Of a stretch of DNA of 58,429 nucleotides, positions 34,027 through 43,897 are shown piece after piece (the stretch's first letter is position 1; each line of letters opens with the position of its first letter). Where the stretch lies: assembly GCA_005778355.1 (NCBI GenBank), contig SXON01000127.1, forward strand, positions 1 through 58,429. The letters are read 5' to 3'. The stretch is from Pseudomonadota bacterium. GTDB lineage: Bacteria > Myxococcota_A > UBA796 > SXON01. The notes beneath the pieces were generated by a model. It was not told where the DNA came from. It saw nothing but the letters and a program-made list of their open reading frames with translations, and did not search any database. The position numbers were made by a program, and so were the translations under genes.

Positions 34027-36163
34027 CGGTCTTATTTGCCTTGCAGCCCTTGGCGCCCTGCTCGCCTGGTCTCCCGTGGCGGCCCAGGAGGCCGAGCGGC
34101 CCTATCCGGGTCCGGAGGGGGTGTATGAGGCCACCTTCGAGGACGAGTTCTTCCAGTCCAGCGACATGATGCTGCAGGGGGTGCACGCCAACACCGTGCT
34201 GACCTTCACGCGTCCCAAGTCCTGGGAGTTGGTGGCCGACCCGGTGCTCCACGTGGCGCTCAATCACTCGGCGGCGCTGCTCGAACACCGATCGCATGTC
34301 ACGGTGCTGGTGAACGACCATCCCATCGGTACCGTCACGCTCTCCGCCAGCAACGCGACGGGGGGTGAGTTCGACCTCCGAGTGCCGCGCAACCTGCTCG
34401 ATGACTACAACACGCTGGGCTTCGCGGTAGAGCAACACTACACCGATGACTGCGAAGACCCCTTCGACCCGGCACTATGGACGCGTATCGAACGCCAGTC
34501 CAGCATCACCTTGCCCTATCGGCGTCTCCCCGTCGTCGGCGAGTTGATCGAGTGGCCCTACCCGTTGTTCGACAAGCTGGGCTACGGGCCGACCCGCCTT
34601 ACCCTGGTGACGGGCGGTTCCCCCTCGCGTGACACGGTCGAGGCCCTGGGAAAGGTGGGCTTCTCGGTTGGGCGACTCGCCGACTGGCGCGAGGTCGACA
34701 GCGCCTCGCCGGTGACGACGGTCGCTGACGCCCGCACCCCGGCGGCGGTGATCGGCACGGTGGACGAGGCCCCAGAGGCGCTTGGCCTGCTCGGGCTCGA
34801 TTCGCTCGCCGCCGACGAGGGCGCGGTGGGGATTGTACCCAATCCCAGCGATCCGACGCTGCCAGTACTGGTGGTCGTGGGTGGCGGCCCCGTCGGGCTC
34901 GCCAAGGCGGCAGGCGCGCTCGCGGGACAGGACCGTTACCAGGTGCTGTCTGGCTCGGTGGCCACGGTCTCCGCGCTCTCGCCGGCCAACCCGCCGCCCA
35001 CCCGCATGGACCCGCTCCCGGTGCCGCCAGCCGCGAAGTTCGACTTCGGCGACATCGGCGTGCAGGGCGTCACCGTGCGCGGCTACTACCCACCCACCAT
35101 CCGTGTGCCGCTGCACCTCGAGGGCGATGCCCTGGTGAGCCCCGGAGGCGGCACCGCGCGCATCGACTACGCCTACTCGGCCCAGCTCGACTCGCGCCTC
35201 TCTTCGATGGAGATCCGCCTCGGCGGGCTGGTGATCCGCAGCGTGCCTCTCGACAAGGTGGCGGGCGAGTCGGCCGCGAGCGTCACGGTGCCCTTGCCGC
35301 AGGAGCTCTTCGCGCCCGAGAGCACGCTCGACATCGTGTTCCACTTGTTCCCGCGCGACTTCGACGCCTGCGAGCGCGTGAGCGACAAGCAGATCTGGGG
35401 CACGGTCTTCGCCTCTTCCTCGCTCGACCTCGCCCGCGATCACGTGGCCGAGATGCCCGACCTCGAGCTGCTCCGTTTCGGAAACTGGCCGTTCACCGCG
35501 CTGAGCCCCAACGGTGGCACCATCGTCGTGCTGCCCGATGCCCCGACCGCCCGAGCCACCGCGGCAGGGTTCATTTATGCCACGCGCCTCGGTCGGCTCA
35601 CCCACGCACCCGCGCCCGACTTCCGACTCGCGCGCGCCGCCGACCTGAGCTTCGCGGAGAACGCGGGGAAACACTTCGTCTTGCTCGTGGAGGCATCCAA
35701 TCACGCCCTCTACGACTCGATGGCCTCGTCGGGGGCGGTGCTCTTGACCGGGGGGCCCGACCGCCTCCTGGCCGACAGCCAGAAAGCCGCCCTCGTGGGG
35801 GCCACCGTCGGCACTCCCTACGGCACCGTCGAGGAGGCATTCTCACCGGCCAACGGGGAGCGCGGTGTGCTGGTGCTGCGAGCGCTCCGCGAGGACGGAC
35901 TCGAGACGCTGGTCGAGGTGGTGACCGATCTTGGCAAGGTGAAGCTGCTCGATGGCAATGCCGCCGTCGTGGCGAACGATCTCAGCGTGCGAACGGTCGA
36001 CGTGGCGACGAAGAAGCGCTGGGGCTCTCTGCCGGTGGCGACCGCCGCACAACGCGAGATCCAGCGCAACTGGTGGGTGCTCGGTGCGCTCGTGCTGGGC
36101 GGTGCCTTCATCCTCACTGCCATCGTGCGCGTGTGGGCCCAGTCGCGGCCGGGACGCGGCTAG
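34019..36163 (+). CDS. bcsB: Cellulose synthase periplasmic subunit
   Basis: 714 residues from ATG 34019 with a signal peptide ending WSPVAAQ. Two repeats of carbohydrate-binding and flavodoxin-like modules are suggested by VHANTVLTFTRPKSWELVADPVLHVALNHS-type text (read in parts), VLVNDHPIGTVTL and, further on, DACERVSDKQIWGTVF. A single C-terminal membrane anchor (about 682-705, NWWVLGALVLGGAFILTAIV) holds it next to BcsA, and BcsB guides the glucan across the periplasm. Length and order fit the family. Confidence 0.93.
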   Translation: MRNGLICLAALGALLAWSPVAAQEAERPYPGPEGVYEATFEDEFFQSSDMMLQGVHANTVLTFTRPKSWELVADPVLHVALNHSAALLEHRSHVTVLVNDHPIGTVTLSASNATGGEFDLRVPRNLLDDYNTLGFAVEQHYTDDCEDPFDPALWTRIERQSSITLPYRRLPVVGELIEWPYPLFDKLGYGPTRLTLVTGGSPSRDTVEALGKVGFSVGRLADWREVDSASPVTTVADARTPAAVIGTVDEAPEALGLLGLDSLAADEGAVGIVPNPSDPTLPVLVVVGGGPVGLAKAAGALAGQDRYQVLSGSVATVSALSPANPPPTRMDPLPVPPAAKFDFGDIGVQGVTVRGYYPPTIRVPLHLEGDALVSPGGGTARIDYAYSAQLDSRLSSMEIRLGGLVIRSVPLDKVAGESAASVTVPLPQELFAPESTLDIVFHLFPRDFDACERVSDKQIWGTVFASSSLDLARDHVAEMPDLELLRFGNWPFTALSPNGGTIVVLPDAPTARATAAGFIYATRLGRLTHAPAPDFRLARAADLSFAENAGKHFVLLVEASNHALYDSMASSGAVLLTGGPDRLLADSQKAALVGATVGTPYGTVEEAFSPANGERGVLVLRALREDGLETLVEVVTDLGKVKLLDGNAAVVANDLSVRTVDVATKKRWGSLPVATAAQREIQRNWWVLGALVLGGAFILTAIVRVWAQSRPGRG

Positions 36164-36172
36164 GCTGCGGGC

Positions 36173-37264
36173 ATGGGCCTACTCGTGGCGGTGATGATCG
36201 CGACCGGGTTGGCGCGCGCGAGCGTGCCCACGCCGACCGGCGAGCTCGCGCCCGCCTGGGAGGCCTACCGAAAGGTGTACGTGTCCGAGGATGGCCGCGC
36301 CATCGACTACCGCGAGGCGGCCCGCTCCACTTCGGAGGGGCAGTCCTACGCCATGGTACGCGCGCTGTGGGTGGGGGATCGCGACACCTTCGACCGTGCG
36401 TGGCGCTGGACGAACGCCAACCTGCAGGGGGGCGATCCTTCGCGCCTCCCGGCGTGGGCCTGGGGCAAGAAGGCCGACAGTAGCTGGGGGGTTCTCGATC
36501 CACAGCCGGCCTCGGACGCAGATCAGCTGATGGCATGGGCGCTCCTCGGTGCTTCCCGGCGGTGGAAGGCGCCTGCCTACGCCGAGCAAGCCGCGGCCCT
36601 GCTCGGCCGCATCTGGGACGAGGAGACCGAGGTGGTCAACGGCGAGCGCTGGTTGCTCCCCGGGCCGTGGGCGCGGGGCGCGGACCCCGTCCGGCTCAAC
36701 CCTTCGTATTTCCTGCCCTTCACGTGGAGGAGCTTCGCCGAGCTCGACCGCGCCCACGATTGGCGCAGCCTGCTCGCCCCGGCGTATCGGCTGCTTCACG
36801 ACTGCCGGAGCGCCGTGGGACTGTCGAAGGACTGGTGCTACGCGGATCGTTCTACCGGTCGCGTGGTCGCGGCTGCGGAATCTAGTCACGATGATTTCGG
36901 CTTCGAGGCCTTCCGCGTGGCTTGGACGCTCGCTGCCGAGGTGAAGTGGCATGGCGAACGACGGGCCCGGTCCCTGCTCGGTCCGTACCTGGCGCTCCTG
37001 TCGCGACCCGACGCGCCCGTCCGCATTCCCGCGATCATCGGTCCCGACGGATCGGCGAAGGTGGACTGGGCGTACCCCGGCATGTACGGGGCGCTCCTGC
37101 CCGCGTGGTCGCTTCGGCGTCCGGCGGCGGCACGGCGCGCCTGGGAGGAGCAGATCGTCCCCCTGCGGGCCGAGCACGGCTGGGGCGACCCCAACGACTA
37201 CTACGGCCAGAACTGGATTTGGCTCGGTCTCGCCCTTTGGCAGTCGAAGGAGAAGCCGGCTTGA
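36173..37264 (+). CDS. bcsZ: Periplasmic endo-beta-1,4-glucanase (GH8)
   Basis: 363 residues, 9 bases after bcsB, with a signal peptide (about 1-16). General acid E55 sits in TSEGQSYAM, at the same number as in E. coli BcsZ; ASDADQLMAWAL and WGKKADSSWGVLD are also typical. The region that in E. coli carries the catalytic base Asp243 reads DDFGFEAFRVAW here, with Glu245 at the position I align to the base. BcsZ trims nascent cellulose and helps export. Its stop overlaps the bcsC TTG (TTGA). Confidence 0.92.
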   Translation: MGLLVAVMIATGLARASVPTPTGELAPAWEAYRKVYVSEDGRAIDYREAARSTSEGQSYAMVRALWVGDRDTFDRAWRWTNANLQGGDPSRLPAWAWGKKADSSWGVLDPQPASDADQLMAWALLGASRRWKAPAYAEQAAALLGRIWDEETEVVNGERWLLPGPWARGADPVRLNPSYFLPFTWRSFAELDRAHDWRSLLAPAYRLLHDCRSAVGLSKDWCYADRSTGRVVAAAESSHDDFGFEAFRVAWTLAAEVKWHGERRARSLLGPYLALLSRPDAPVRIPAIIGPDGSAKVDWAYPGMYGALLPAWSLRRPAAARRAWEEQIVPLRAEHGWGDPNDYYGQNWIWLGLALWQSKEKPA

Positions 37265-40200
37265 TCCTCGCGCTCCTGCTCGCGCTCGCCCCCGTGGCGT
37301 CGGCGGCCCTACCCCCCGAGGCGGCCGCACTGGCCGACGCGCCGCTCGAAGGCGCGGCCCGCGTGGGGCATGCCCGCGCCCTCCTCGCCCGCGCGGGCTG
37401 GGAAGAAGCGGGGATCGAGGCCTTACGTTTGCTCGTGGCCCACCCGGACGCCGGCGCCGAGGCGCGGGCCGCGCTCGCTCAGTTCCTCGCGCCGCTCGAC
37501 GGCCGACCCGCCTGGGGGCCGGTCTACGTCGACCTCCTCGCCAGTGGTGACTGCCCCTCTCGGCCCCTCGTCGAGCTGCGGCGGGCGGAGTCCATCGCCC
37601 TCGTCACCGCCACCCGCGGGCGAGGTCTCGACGCGCTCGACACCCTCGCGGCGTCCAAAGACCCTGGGTTTCAGCGGGCGCTTGGCCGGGCCTATTTGCG
37701 GCTCGGGGAGGGCGACCGCGCGCTCGCCGCCTTCGGCCGCGCCTCGGGACAGCCCGGCCAGCGGGACGGCCAGGTGCTCGCCGCGATCGCGGCGGGGCGC
37801 ATCGACGTGGCCCGCGAGCTCGCGGAGACGGGGGCCCCCCCGCTGGCGGCGGAGGCCATCCAGAGCGGTGAGCTTCGTGCCCGAGCCGAGGCGCTGGCAG
37901 GGAACGGGTACACCGCCGCCGCCGCCCGCTTGCTGGGGGCGGCCACGCGTCCCGCGGACTTGCTCCGCCTCGCCGAGTTCTACCGAGCCATGGGTCGCGA
38001 CAGCGACGCCGCCGTGGTGCTGGCGCGTGCGCGCAAGGCGGCTGCGGGCGACGCGGCGCTCGACGAGCCGATCTCGCGGGCCCTGGCCGATGCTTTCGCG
38101 AGCACCCGTCGTTACAAGGAAGCACTTGTTGTCCTGCCGGCTGTCGATGCCGACCGGCGCCAGCAGCTCGAGGCGGCCGCCAAGTTCAAGGCGGCGTGGG
38201 AGTCGACATCCAAGCAAGACGACGCCGCGGCCCTCGAGGGGGCCTGGCGGTCCTGGCCGGGCGAGCTTTTCATCGCCCGGGAGTGGGGCAAGCGGCGCCT
38301 CGCGGAAGGGCGACCCGAGGAGGCCCTGCCCGCCCTCGGCACGGTGCTCGACATCGCCCCCACCGAGGCTGATACTCTCGGGGTCTACAGCGTCGCCGCG
38401 CATCGAGCCGGAACCCCCTCGAGCGCAGCGCGTCGTTACCTCGCCGGCGCGGCGGCCACGAGCAGCGCCACAGACCGCGCCAAGTGGATCAAGTCCGCCT
38501 CTGTCTTCCTGATGCTGCACGCGGAGGAGCAGAAGAAGCGCGGCCTCGTCGACGATGCCATCGAGGCGTATCTCGCGTCGCTGGCCATATTCCCCGCCGG
38601 CAAGGGCGAGACGATGGGCGCGGCCGGGTTGCTCTGGCAGTCGGCACACCTCGAAGGCGCGCTGGCGCTCTACGACGCGCGGCGGCAGGCCACCCCCGAC
38701 GACGCCGAGCTCGTCACCGCCTGCGTGCGTCTCAACATGCAGCTCGGGCGCGAGGAGGAGGCGCTGCGAATCCTCCGGGGCACGCGGAGCAAGGACAAGC
38801 AGGTGGCGCTACTGCGCGTGACCGTGGAGAACGGGATCCGGGCTCGGGAAGCGCGAGCGGCCGAGCGGGCGGGCGACATCCAGGGCGCGGCGGCGCTCTG
38901 GCGCCAGCTCGTGGAAACGTGGCCGCGTGAACCTGAGTTTCTCCACGGCCTCGGCGATGCGATGGCCGCGCTCGACCAGTGTGAGGAGGCGATCGAGGCC
39001 TATCGTGAGGCGGCGGCGCTCGACAAGAAGCGTCCCTGGGTGGTGCTCGGCGAGGCCAACTGTCTGGTGAAGCTCGGTCGCGCCGAGGCGGCGCGGGCAC
39101 GGGTGGAGGAGGGCTACCCTGCGGGCATCGACCTGACGGCCGACGAGGAGCGGCCGCGCGTGCTGGCTCGGGCATGGCGGTGGTCGGCCGAGACCTTCCA
39201 GGCCGCGGGGCTCGGGCTCGAGGCCTTCGCCGCCTGGCGAGAGGCCTTCACGCTCCACCCTGAGGTATGGGCGGCTAACGGGCTCGCCGGGCTCTACCTG
39301 GAGCACGATCAGCCCGAGGTGGCGCTCGCCTTCTTCGAGGAAGCGCAGCTCTTCGACAGCCTCGCCATCCCCCCGCGCGTGGGCGCCGCGCTGGCGCTGG
39401 AGCGCCTTGGCCGCTGGGACGAGGCCATCGTCGCGGCGAACTGGATCACCGCGCCGGGGCCAGATGGCACCGTGCTCGTCGGCACGGAGGCCACCGAGGC
39501 AAGGCGCACCGTCTTGCGACGGGTGACGGTCTCGCAGGCCGAGTACGAGCGACGCGCGGGCGATGCCCGGGGGGCGCTGGCCAGGGTGTCGGCGGTGATC
39601 GAGGCCGAGGGACCGAGCGCCGACTTGTGGAACGTCCAGGTGGCCGCTGCGCTCGACGTGCGCGAGTGCAGCACGGCCATGGCCGCCGTGCCGCAGGCCC
39701 TGCGCGCTGATCCTCGGAGCCGTTGGGCCCTCGGCATGGCCCTGCGGGCCGGCACCGTCTGCGCCTCCATGCAGGAGGTTTTCCCGCTCCTGGAAGAGGC
39801 TGATCGGCTCGCCGGCCAGGGCTACGCCGCGGAGGAGCTGCGCGCAGCGCGCATGGAGTTGACGCTGCAGCGTGCCGAGAGGCTGGTCCGTGCCGGGCGC
39901 GGGGCCGAGGCCGCGGCGCCGATCCGGGAGGCTGAGGCGCTCGGGCCGCAGTCGCCTGACGACTGGGCGCGGGTCGGCGGCGCCTGGCTTGCCGCGTCGT
40001 TACCGGCGGAGGCCCTCCGGGCCTTCGATCACGCCCGGGCCCAGGACATCGACCACATCCCGTCGATCATCGGGATCGCGGGGGCGCTGAAGTCGCAGAT
40101 GCGCCTCGCCGCCGCAGAGGCCCACCTGCAGGTGGCCTATGATCGGCTCGCCGACCCCCGCGTGGGCCTGCAGCTGGTCCAGGTGCAAATCCAGCGTGGG

Positions 40201-41472
40201 CGCTACCAGAAGGCCGAGGCGCTGCTCGCCGACGTCAAGACCCGCAGCCTTCGCCCGGAACCCCCGCCACCGCCGCCCGAGCTGCCCCCCGACCCGCTCC
40301 CGATCCTTCCCTTGCCGAGCGGGCGGGTCCCGGGCCCACGCACGTGGCCACCCGTGCCCCCGCAAGACACCCAGCCTCGATGGCTCGTCGATGCCCGCGA
40401 GGCCATCAACGTAGATCTCTTGCGGGAGCGCTCGGTCAACGTCATTGCCGGCGGCGGCTACTTCAACCGTCCCGGTGATGCTGGTGCCAGCGCGCTCAAT
40501 GGCTGGTACGCGCCAGTCTCGGTGGTGTTCCCGCCCATCGGGCTCTTGCGTCCCGACGTCGATGCCACGGTGGTGTCAATCGACGACGGCGTCGACTCCG
40601 ACCTTGGTGTCGCGACATCGGCTGGCCTTGCCTCTCCACCGTTCCGTCGTTTCTTCGCCACCGCTCGCGTGGGGCTCAGCCCCATCGGCTTCAACGACGT
40701 CAACCTGCTGTGGTCGGGGGAGGCCCGCTACGGCCTCTTGCCCAACCTCACCCTCGGCGGGACGGTGGCTCGGGCGCCGATGGCCGACAGCCTGCTTTCC
40801 TGGAGTGGAAAGGTCGACAGTTCGCGCGGACTCTACGGCTTCGTCTCGCAGATCTGGGGTTCCGCTTTCCTCACGTGGAATCCCTCCGCCCCCGTCGACG
40901 TGGGCCTGATGGCCCGCGCTGGCTACACCGAGGGCTACGGTGTTGAGCCCAACCCGATGGGCGAGCTGGTGGGGTGGAGCGGACTCACCGTGGGCAAACG
41001 CGAGGTGCTCGGCTTCGCGCGCCTCGGCGCCGAGGGGCTGGTCCAGAGTCACGCCCGCCAGGAAGACGGCTTCGACGTGGGGCAGGGCGGCTACTTCTCG
41101 CCCTCGCTCTTCGTGCTCGCCACCGCCCGCGTCGACACGGGCTACACCGTTCGCTCACGACGCGTCCGTCTCTGCGGCAGCGCGAGCCTGGGCCCGCAGT
41201 ACACGGAGGGCGACGTGACTCCCTGGTTCGGCGTGGGGCTCACCGGCGCCGGAAAGCTCGGCGCGGGCGCCGCGCTGCGCTTCTCGCCCGGCTTCGCCGC
41301 GGGACTCGACGCGCGTGTGAACGCGACCCTCGGTGGCTGGCACCAGGAATCGGCGTTGCTGCACCTCACGTGGGGCCTTGCCCCCGCGACGCCGTCCACG
41401 CCGTCGCAAACCACCGTGGCCTCGCCCGGCGCCATCCTCTTGCAGACCAGCGACCTCTGCCGGGTAGAGTAG
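37261..41472 (+). CDS. bcsC: Cellulose export outer-membrane protein with TPR domain
   Basis: 1403 residues from TTG 37261, overlapping the bcsZ stop. Signal peptide ILALLLALAPVASA; then about 20 helical TPR-like repeats to about residue 990 (for example AAAARLLGAATRPADLLRLAEFY, EYERRAGDARGALARVSAVIEA in parts). A Pro-rich hinge (about 1000-1040) leads to the C-terminal BcsC channel domain (about 1045-1403; RSVNVIAGGGYFNRPGD, RRFFATARVGLSPIGFNDVNL in parts). It carries cellulose across the periplasm and outer membrane. Slightly longer than E. coli BcsC (1157). Confidence 0.9.
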   Translation: MILALLLALAPVASAALPPEAAALADAPLEGAARVGHARALLARAGWEEAGIEALRLLVAHPDAGAEARAALAQFLAPLDGRPAWGPVYVDLLASGDCPSRPLVELRRAESIALVTATRGRGLDALDTLAASKDPGFQRALGRAYLRLGEGDRALAAFGRASGQPGQRDGQVLAAIAAGRIDVARELAETGAPPLAAEAIQSGELRARAEALAGNGYTAAAARLLGAATRPADLLRLAEFYRAMGRDSDAAVVLARARKAAAGDAALDEPISRALADAFASTRRYKEALVVLPAVDADRRQQLEAAAKFKAAWESTSKQDDAAALEGAWRSWPGELFIAREWGKRRLAEGRPEEALPALGTVLDIAPTEADTLGVYSVAAHRAGTPSSAARRYLAGAAATSSATDRAKWIKSASVFLMLHAEEQKKRGLVDDAIEAYLASLAIFPAGKGETMGAAGLLWQSAHLEGALALYDARRQATPDDAELVTACVRLNMQLGREEEALRILRGTRSKDKQVALLRVTVENGIRAREARAAERAGDIQGAAALWRQLVETWPREPEFLHGLGDAMAALDQCEEAIEAYREAAALDKKRPWVVLGEANCLVKLGRAEAARARVEEGYPAGIDLTADEERPRVLARAWRWSAETFQAAGLGLEAFAAWREAFTLHPEVWAANGLAGLYLEHDQPEVALAFFEEAQLFDSLAIPPRVGAALALERLGRWDEAIVAANWITAPGPDGTVLVGTEATEARRTVLRRVTVSQAEYERRAGDARGALARVSAVIEAEGPSADLWNVQVAAALDVRECSTAMAAVPQALRADPRSRWALGMALRAGTVCASMQEVFPLLEEADRLAGQGYAAEELRAARMELTLQRAERLVRAGRGAEAAAPIREAEALGPQSPDDWARVGGAWLAASLPAEALRAFDHARAQDIDHIPSIIGIAGALKSQMRLAAAEAHLQVAYDRLADPRVGLQLVQVQIQRGRYQKAEALLADVKTRSLRPEPPPPPPELPPDPLPILPLPSGRVPGPRTWPPVPPQDTQPRWLVDAREAINVDLLRERSVNVIAGGGYFNRPGDAGASALNGWYAPVSVVFPPIGLLRPDVDATVVSIDDGVDSDLGVATSAGLASPPFRRFFATARVGLSPIGFNDVNLLWSGEARYGLLPNLTLGGTVARAPMADSLLSWSGKVDSSRGLYGFVSQIWGSAFLTWNPSAPVDVGLMARAGYTEGYGVEPNPMGELVGWSGLTVGKREVLGFARLGAEGLVQSHARQEDGFDVGQGGYFSPSLFVLATARVDTGYTVRSRRVRLCGSASLGPQYTEGDVTPWFGVGLTGAGKLGAGAALRFSPGFAAGLDARVNATLGGWHQESALLHLTWGLAPATPSTPSQTTVASPGAILLQTSDLCRVE

Positions 41473-41478
41473 CGCCGC

Positions 41479-42654
41479 ATGCTGCTCCTGCTCCTCGCCT
41501 GCGACCGCGATCTCGACAGCGCCGATAGTGTGGCCGACACCGGATCGAGCGACACGGGCGACACCGGCGAACCCGGCCTCAACTACGACGACGGCAACTT
41601 CCTCTACACCACCGACCACATCCTCGAGTTCGAGATCACCCTCGACGAGGCCGCCATCGCCTCGCTCGAAGCGGTGCCAGACGAAGACGTGGTCGCGACG
41701 TTCCAGTACGAGGACGAGAGCTACGAGGTGGGGCTGCACCTCAAGGGCAGTCCCTCGGGCTCATTCCGCACGCTCGCGGAGAAGGCCGCCTTCAAGATCG
41801 ACTTCCACCAGTGGGACCCCGAGCAGGAGTTTCATGGTGTTCGACGCCTCACGTTGAACAACATGATCCAGGACTCCACCATGAGCCACGAGCACGCGGC
41901 CTACTGGCTCTTCGACAAGGCCGGCGTGGTGGCCCCGCGCCATGGCTACGCGCGGGTGACGGTGAACGGCGAGTGGTTCGGCCTCTACGGCATCGTCGAG
42001 ACCGCCGACGAGGAGCTCTTGGAGCGGCACTGGCCGGGCGACGACGAGGGGCACCTCTACGAGGGCGGCTACGGCTCCGATCTCTACGACTGGGCGGTCG
42101 ACGAGTTCACGATGAAGGAAGGTGACGAGGCCGACCGCTCCGATCTTGCCGCGCTCGTCGAGGAGGTCGAGGCCTGCGCCGACGGGGAAATCCTCGCGCT
42201 GCTCGAACGCAACTTCGACATCGACGCGCTCCTCGCGATGTGGGCGGTGGAGCTCGCGATCGCCGACCCCGATGGCTACACGACGCTCGCCAACAACTTC
42301 CTCCTCTACTACGCGCCCACCCTGGGCCAGTGGACGATGATCCCCTGGGGGCCCGACCAGGGCTTCGACGAGGCCACGTCGATCTTCACCGAGCTGAAGG
42401 GTCGACTCGCCGAGATGTGCGCCGCCGACGCCGCGTGCACCGAGGCCCTGCGCCAGGCCGCGCTCGGCGTGGTCGATACCTGGGAGTCCTCGGGCTTCGG
42501 GGCGTTTGTCGACCAGGAGACGGCCCGCATCGAGGCCGACTGTCGCGCCGACCCGCGTTCGGAGTGGGGCGACTACGGTTGTCGCGACGAGCAGGCGGCG
42601 ATGCGTGACTGGATCGACGCCCGCCCCGCCGCGATCCGCGCGGAGCTCGAATGA
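41479..42654 (+). CDS. CotH-family kinase lipoprotein 2
   Basis: 391 residues, 6 bases after bcsC, so probably in its transcript. MLLLLLAC (lipid on C8); an in-frame TAG is only two codons before the ATG, so no longer signal is possible. A DTG-rich tether (about 12-32) precedes the CotH domain: HLKGSPSGSFRTLAEKAAFKIDF (in parts), DPEQEFHGVRRLTLNN, WFGLYGIVETADEE and the acidic metal site MIPWGPDQGFDE. Likely a surface kinase of the CotH family. Linkage to cellulose genes is unusual and suggests that it modifies the matrix or its proteins. Confidence 0.85.
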   Translation: MLLLLLACDRDLDSADSVADTGSSDTGDTGEPGLNYDDGNFLYTTDHILEFEITLDEAAIASLEAVPDEDVVATFQYEDESYEVGLHLKGSPSGSFRTLAEKAAFKIDFHQWDPEQEFHGVRRLTLNNMIQDSTMSHEHAAYWLFDKAGVVAPRHGYARVTVNGEWFGLYGIVETADEELLERHWPGDDEGHLYEGGYGSDLYDWAVDEFTMKEGDEADRSDLAALVEEVEACADGEILALLERNFDIDALLAMWAVELAIADPDGYTTLANNFLLYYAPTLGQWTMIPWGPDQGFDEATSIFTELKGRLAEMCAADAACTEALRQAALGVVDTWESSGFGAFVDQETARIEADCRADPRSEWGDYGCRDEQAAMRDWIDARPAAIRAELE

Positions 42655-43889
42655 TCTTTTTCCTCCTCGCCTGCGAGCGCAGCGTGGGGGAAGACACCTC
42701 CGGCGAGCCCCAGGGCCCGGCCGACGACCCGGTGTGGGACGACCGCTACTTGCCGGTGTACCGCATCAGCATCGACGCCGAGGACTGGGCGGAGGACCTC
42801 GCCACCCTCCACGAGGGCGACAGCTGCGAGGTGCGGAACTACCGGCCTGCAAGTGTGGAATACGAGAATCCACAGTCCGGCGAGAGCGAGCGTTACGACA
42901 ACGTGGGCATCCGCTACCGGGGGCACTCCGCCCTCGAGGGCGACGGTCGTTTCGGCTTCAAGCTGAGCTTCGACGAGTACGACGAGGCCGGGGAGTTCCA
43001 CGGCCTACACAAGGTCAACCTCAATGGCACCGAGGGCGACAGCTCGCTCATTCGCGAGCGGCTGGCGCAGTGGGTGATGCGCTCGGTTGGCGTGCCGGCC
43101 CCCCGGGTGACGCACACGCGCGTGTACGTCAACGGCGAGTACCAGGGCATCTTCCCCTTCACCGAGGAGCCCGACGATCAAGTGTACCTCGACGCTCATT
43201 TCGCGGACCCCGGCGGCTCCCTGTTCAAGGTCAACGGCTACTGCGAGGGCGACGGCGACTTCGAGTGGAAGGGCGACGAGGTCGACAAGTACGACGGGCG
43301 CTACGAGGCCAAGGCAGGGACGCCGGAGGAGGCGTTCACCGAGGAGCTCATCCCGATGATCGCCTGCGCGAGCGACACGGACGAGGCCATGCTGGCCTGC
43401 GTGGACGAGCACATCGACGTGGCCGAGTTCTTCACCGAGATCGCGGTCGACATGGCGCTGCCCGATGTCGACGGCATGGCCGCCGTGGGCCAGAACTTCC
43501 TGCTCTACCACGACCCTTCAACCGCCCTTTTCGTGGCCTACCCCTGGGACAAGGACCAGTCCTTTCGTAGCTCCGACGCCGTGAGCGACAGCATCTGGGA
43601 CCTCTACCCCACGTGGAAGGAGGAAGGCGGTCCTGAGTTCTTGCGTCGCCTTCGCGCCTTGCGTGCCGACGAGTACTGCGCCACCGTGCTGGACGTCGCG
43701 GAGTGGACCGAGCCTGCGGTGATCGGCGAGGAGCTCGACCGGGTGGAGGCGCTGCTCGACGGCTACATCGGGGACGATCCCTGGTTCGCCGACGGCGACT
43801 GGGCCTACCAGGTCGAGAGCGTGCGCGAGGCCATCGCCGAGCGTCACCCGATGGTCGTCGCGGAAGCAACCGCCTGCTCACCGCCTTAG
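42651..43889 (+). CDS. CotH-family kinase lipoprotein 3
   Basis: 412 residues; ATG overlaps the previous stop (ATGA). MIFFLLAC (lipid on C8). CotH domain with GIRYRGHSALEGDGRFGFKL (shortened), YDEAGEFHGLHKVNLNG, YQGIFPFTEEPDD and the metal-site PWDKDQSF. It is related to the preceding CotH gene in layout but diverged in sequence, so the pair may work as complementary kinases or on different targets. Cys pairs near the end may be disulfides. Operon with bcsABZC inferred from spacing. Confidence 0.85.
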   Translation: MIFFLLACERSVGEDTSGEPQGPADDPVWDDRYLPVYRISIDAEDWAEDLATLHEGDSCEVRNYRPASVEYENPQSGESERYDNVGIRYRGHSALEGDGRFGFKLSFDEYDEAGEFHGLHKVNLNGTEGDSSLIRERLAQWVMRSVGVPAPRVTHTRVYVNGEYQGIFPFTEEPDDQVYLDAHFADPGGSLFKVNGYCEGDGDFEWKGDEVDKYDGRYEAKAGTPEEAFTEELIPMIACASDTDEAMLACVDEHIDVAEFFTEIAVDMALPDVDGMAAVGQNFLLYHDPSTALFVAYPWDKDQSFRSSDAVSDSIWDLYPTWKEEGGPEFLRRLRALRADEYCATVLDVAEWTEPAVIGEELDRVEALLDGYIGDDPWFADGDWAYQVESVREAIAERHPMVVAEATACSPP

Positions 43890-43897
43890 ATCCCGTC

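Noticed and set aside
41473..42654. Reading the CotH proteins simply as spore-coat proteins
   Set aside because: They carry lipoboxes and sit with cellulose genes; the spore-coat role belongs to Firmicutes and cannot be assumed here.
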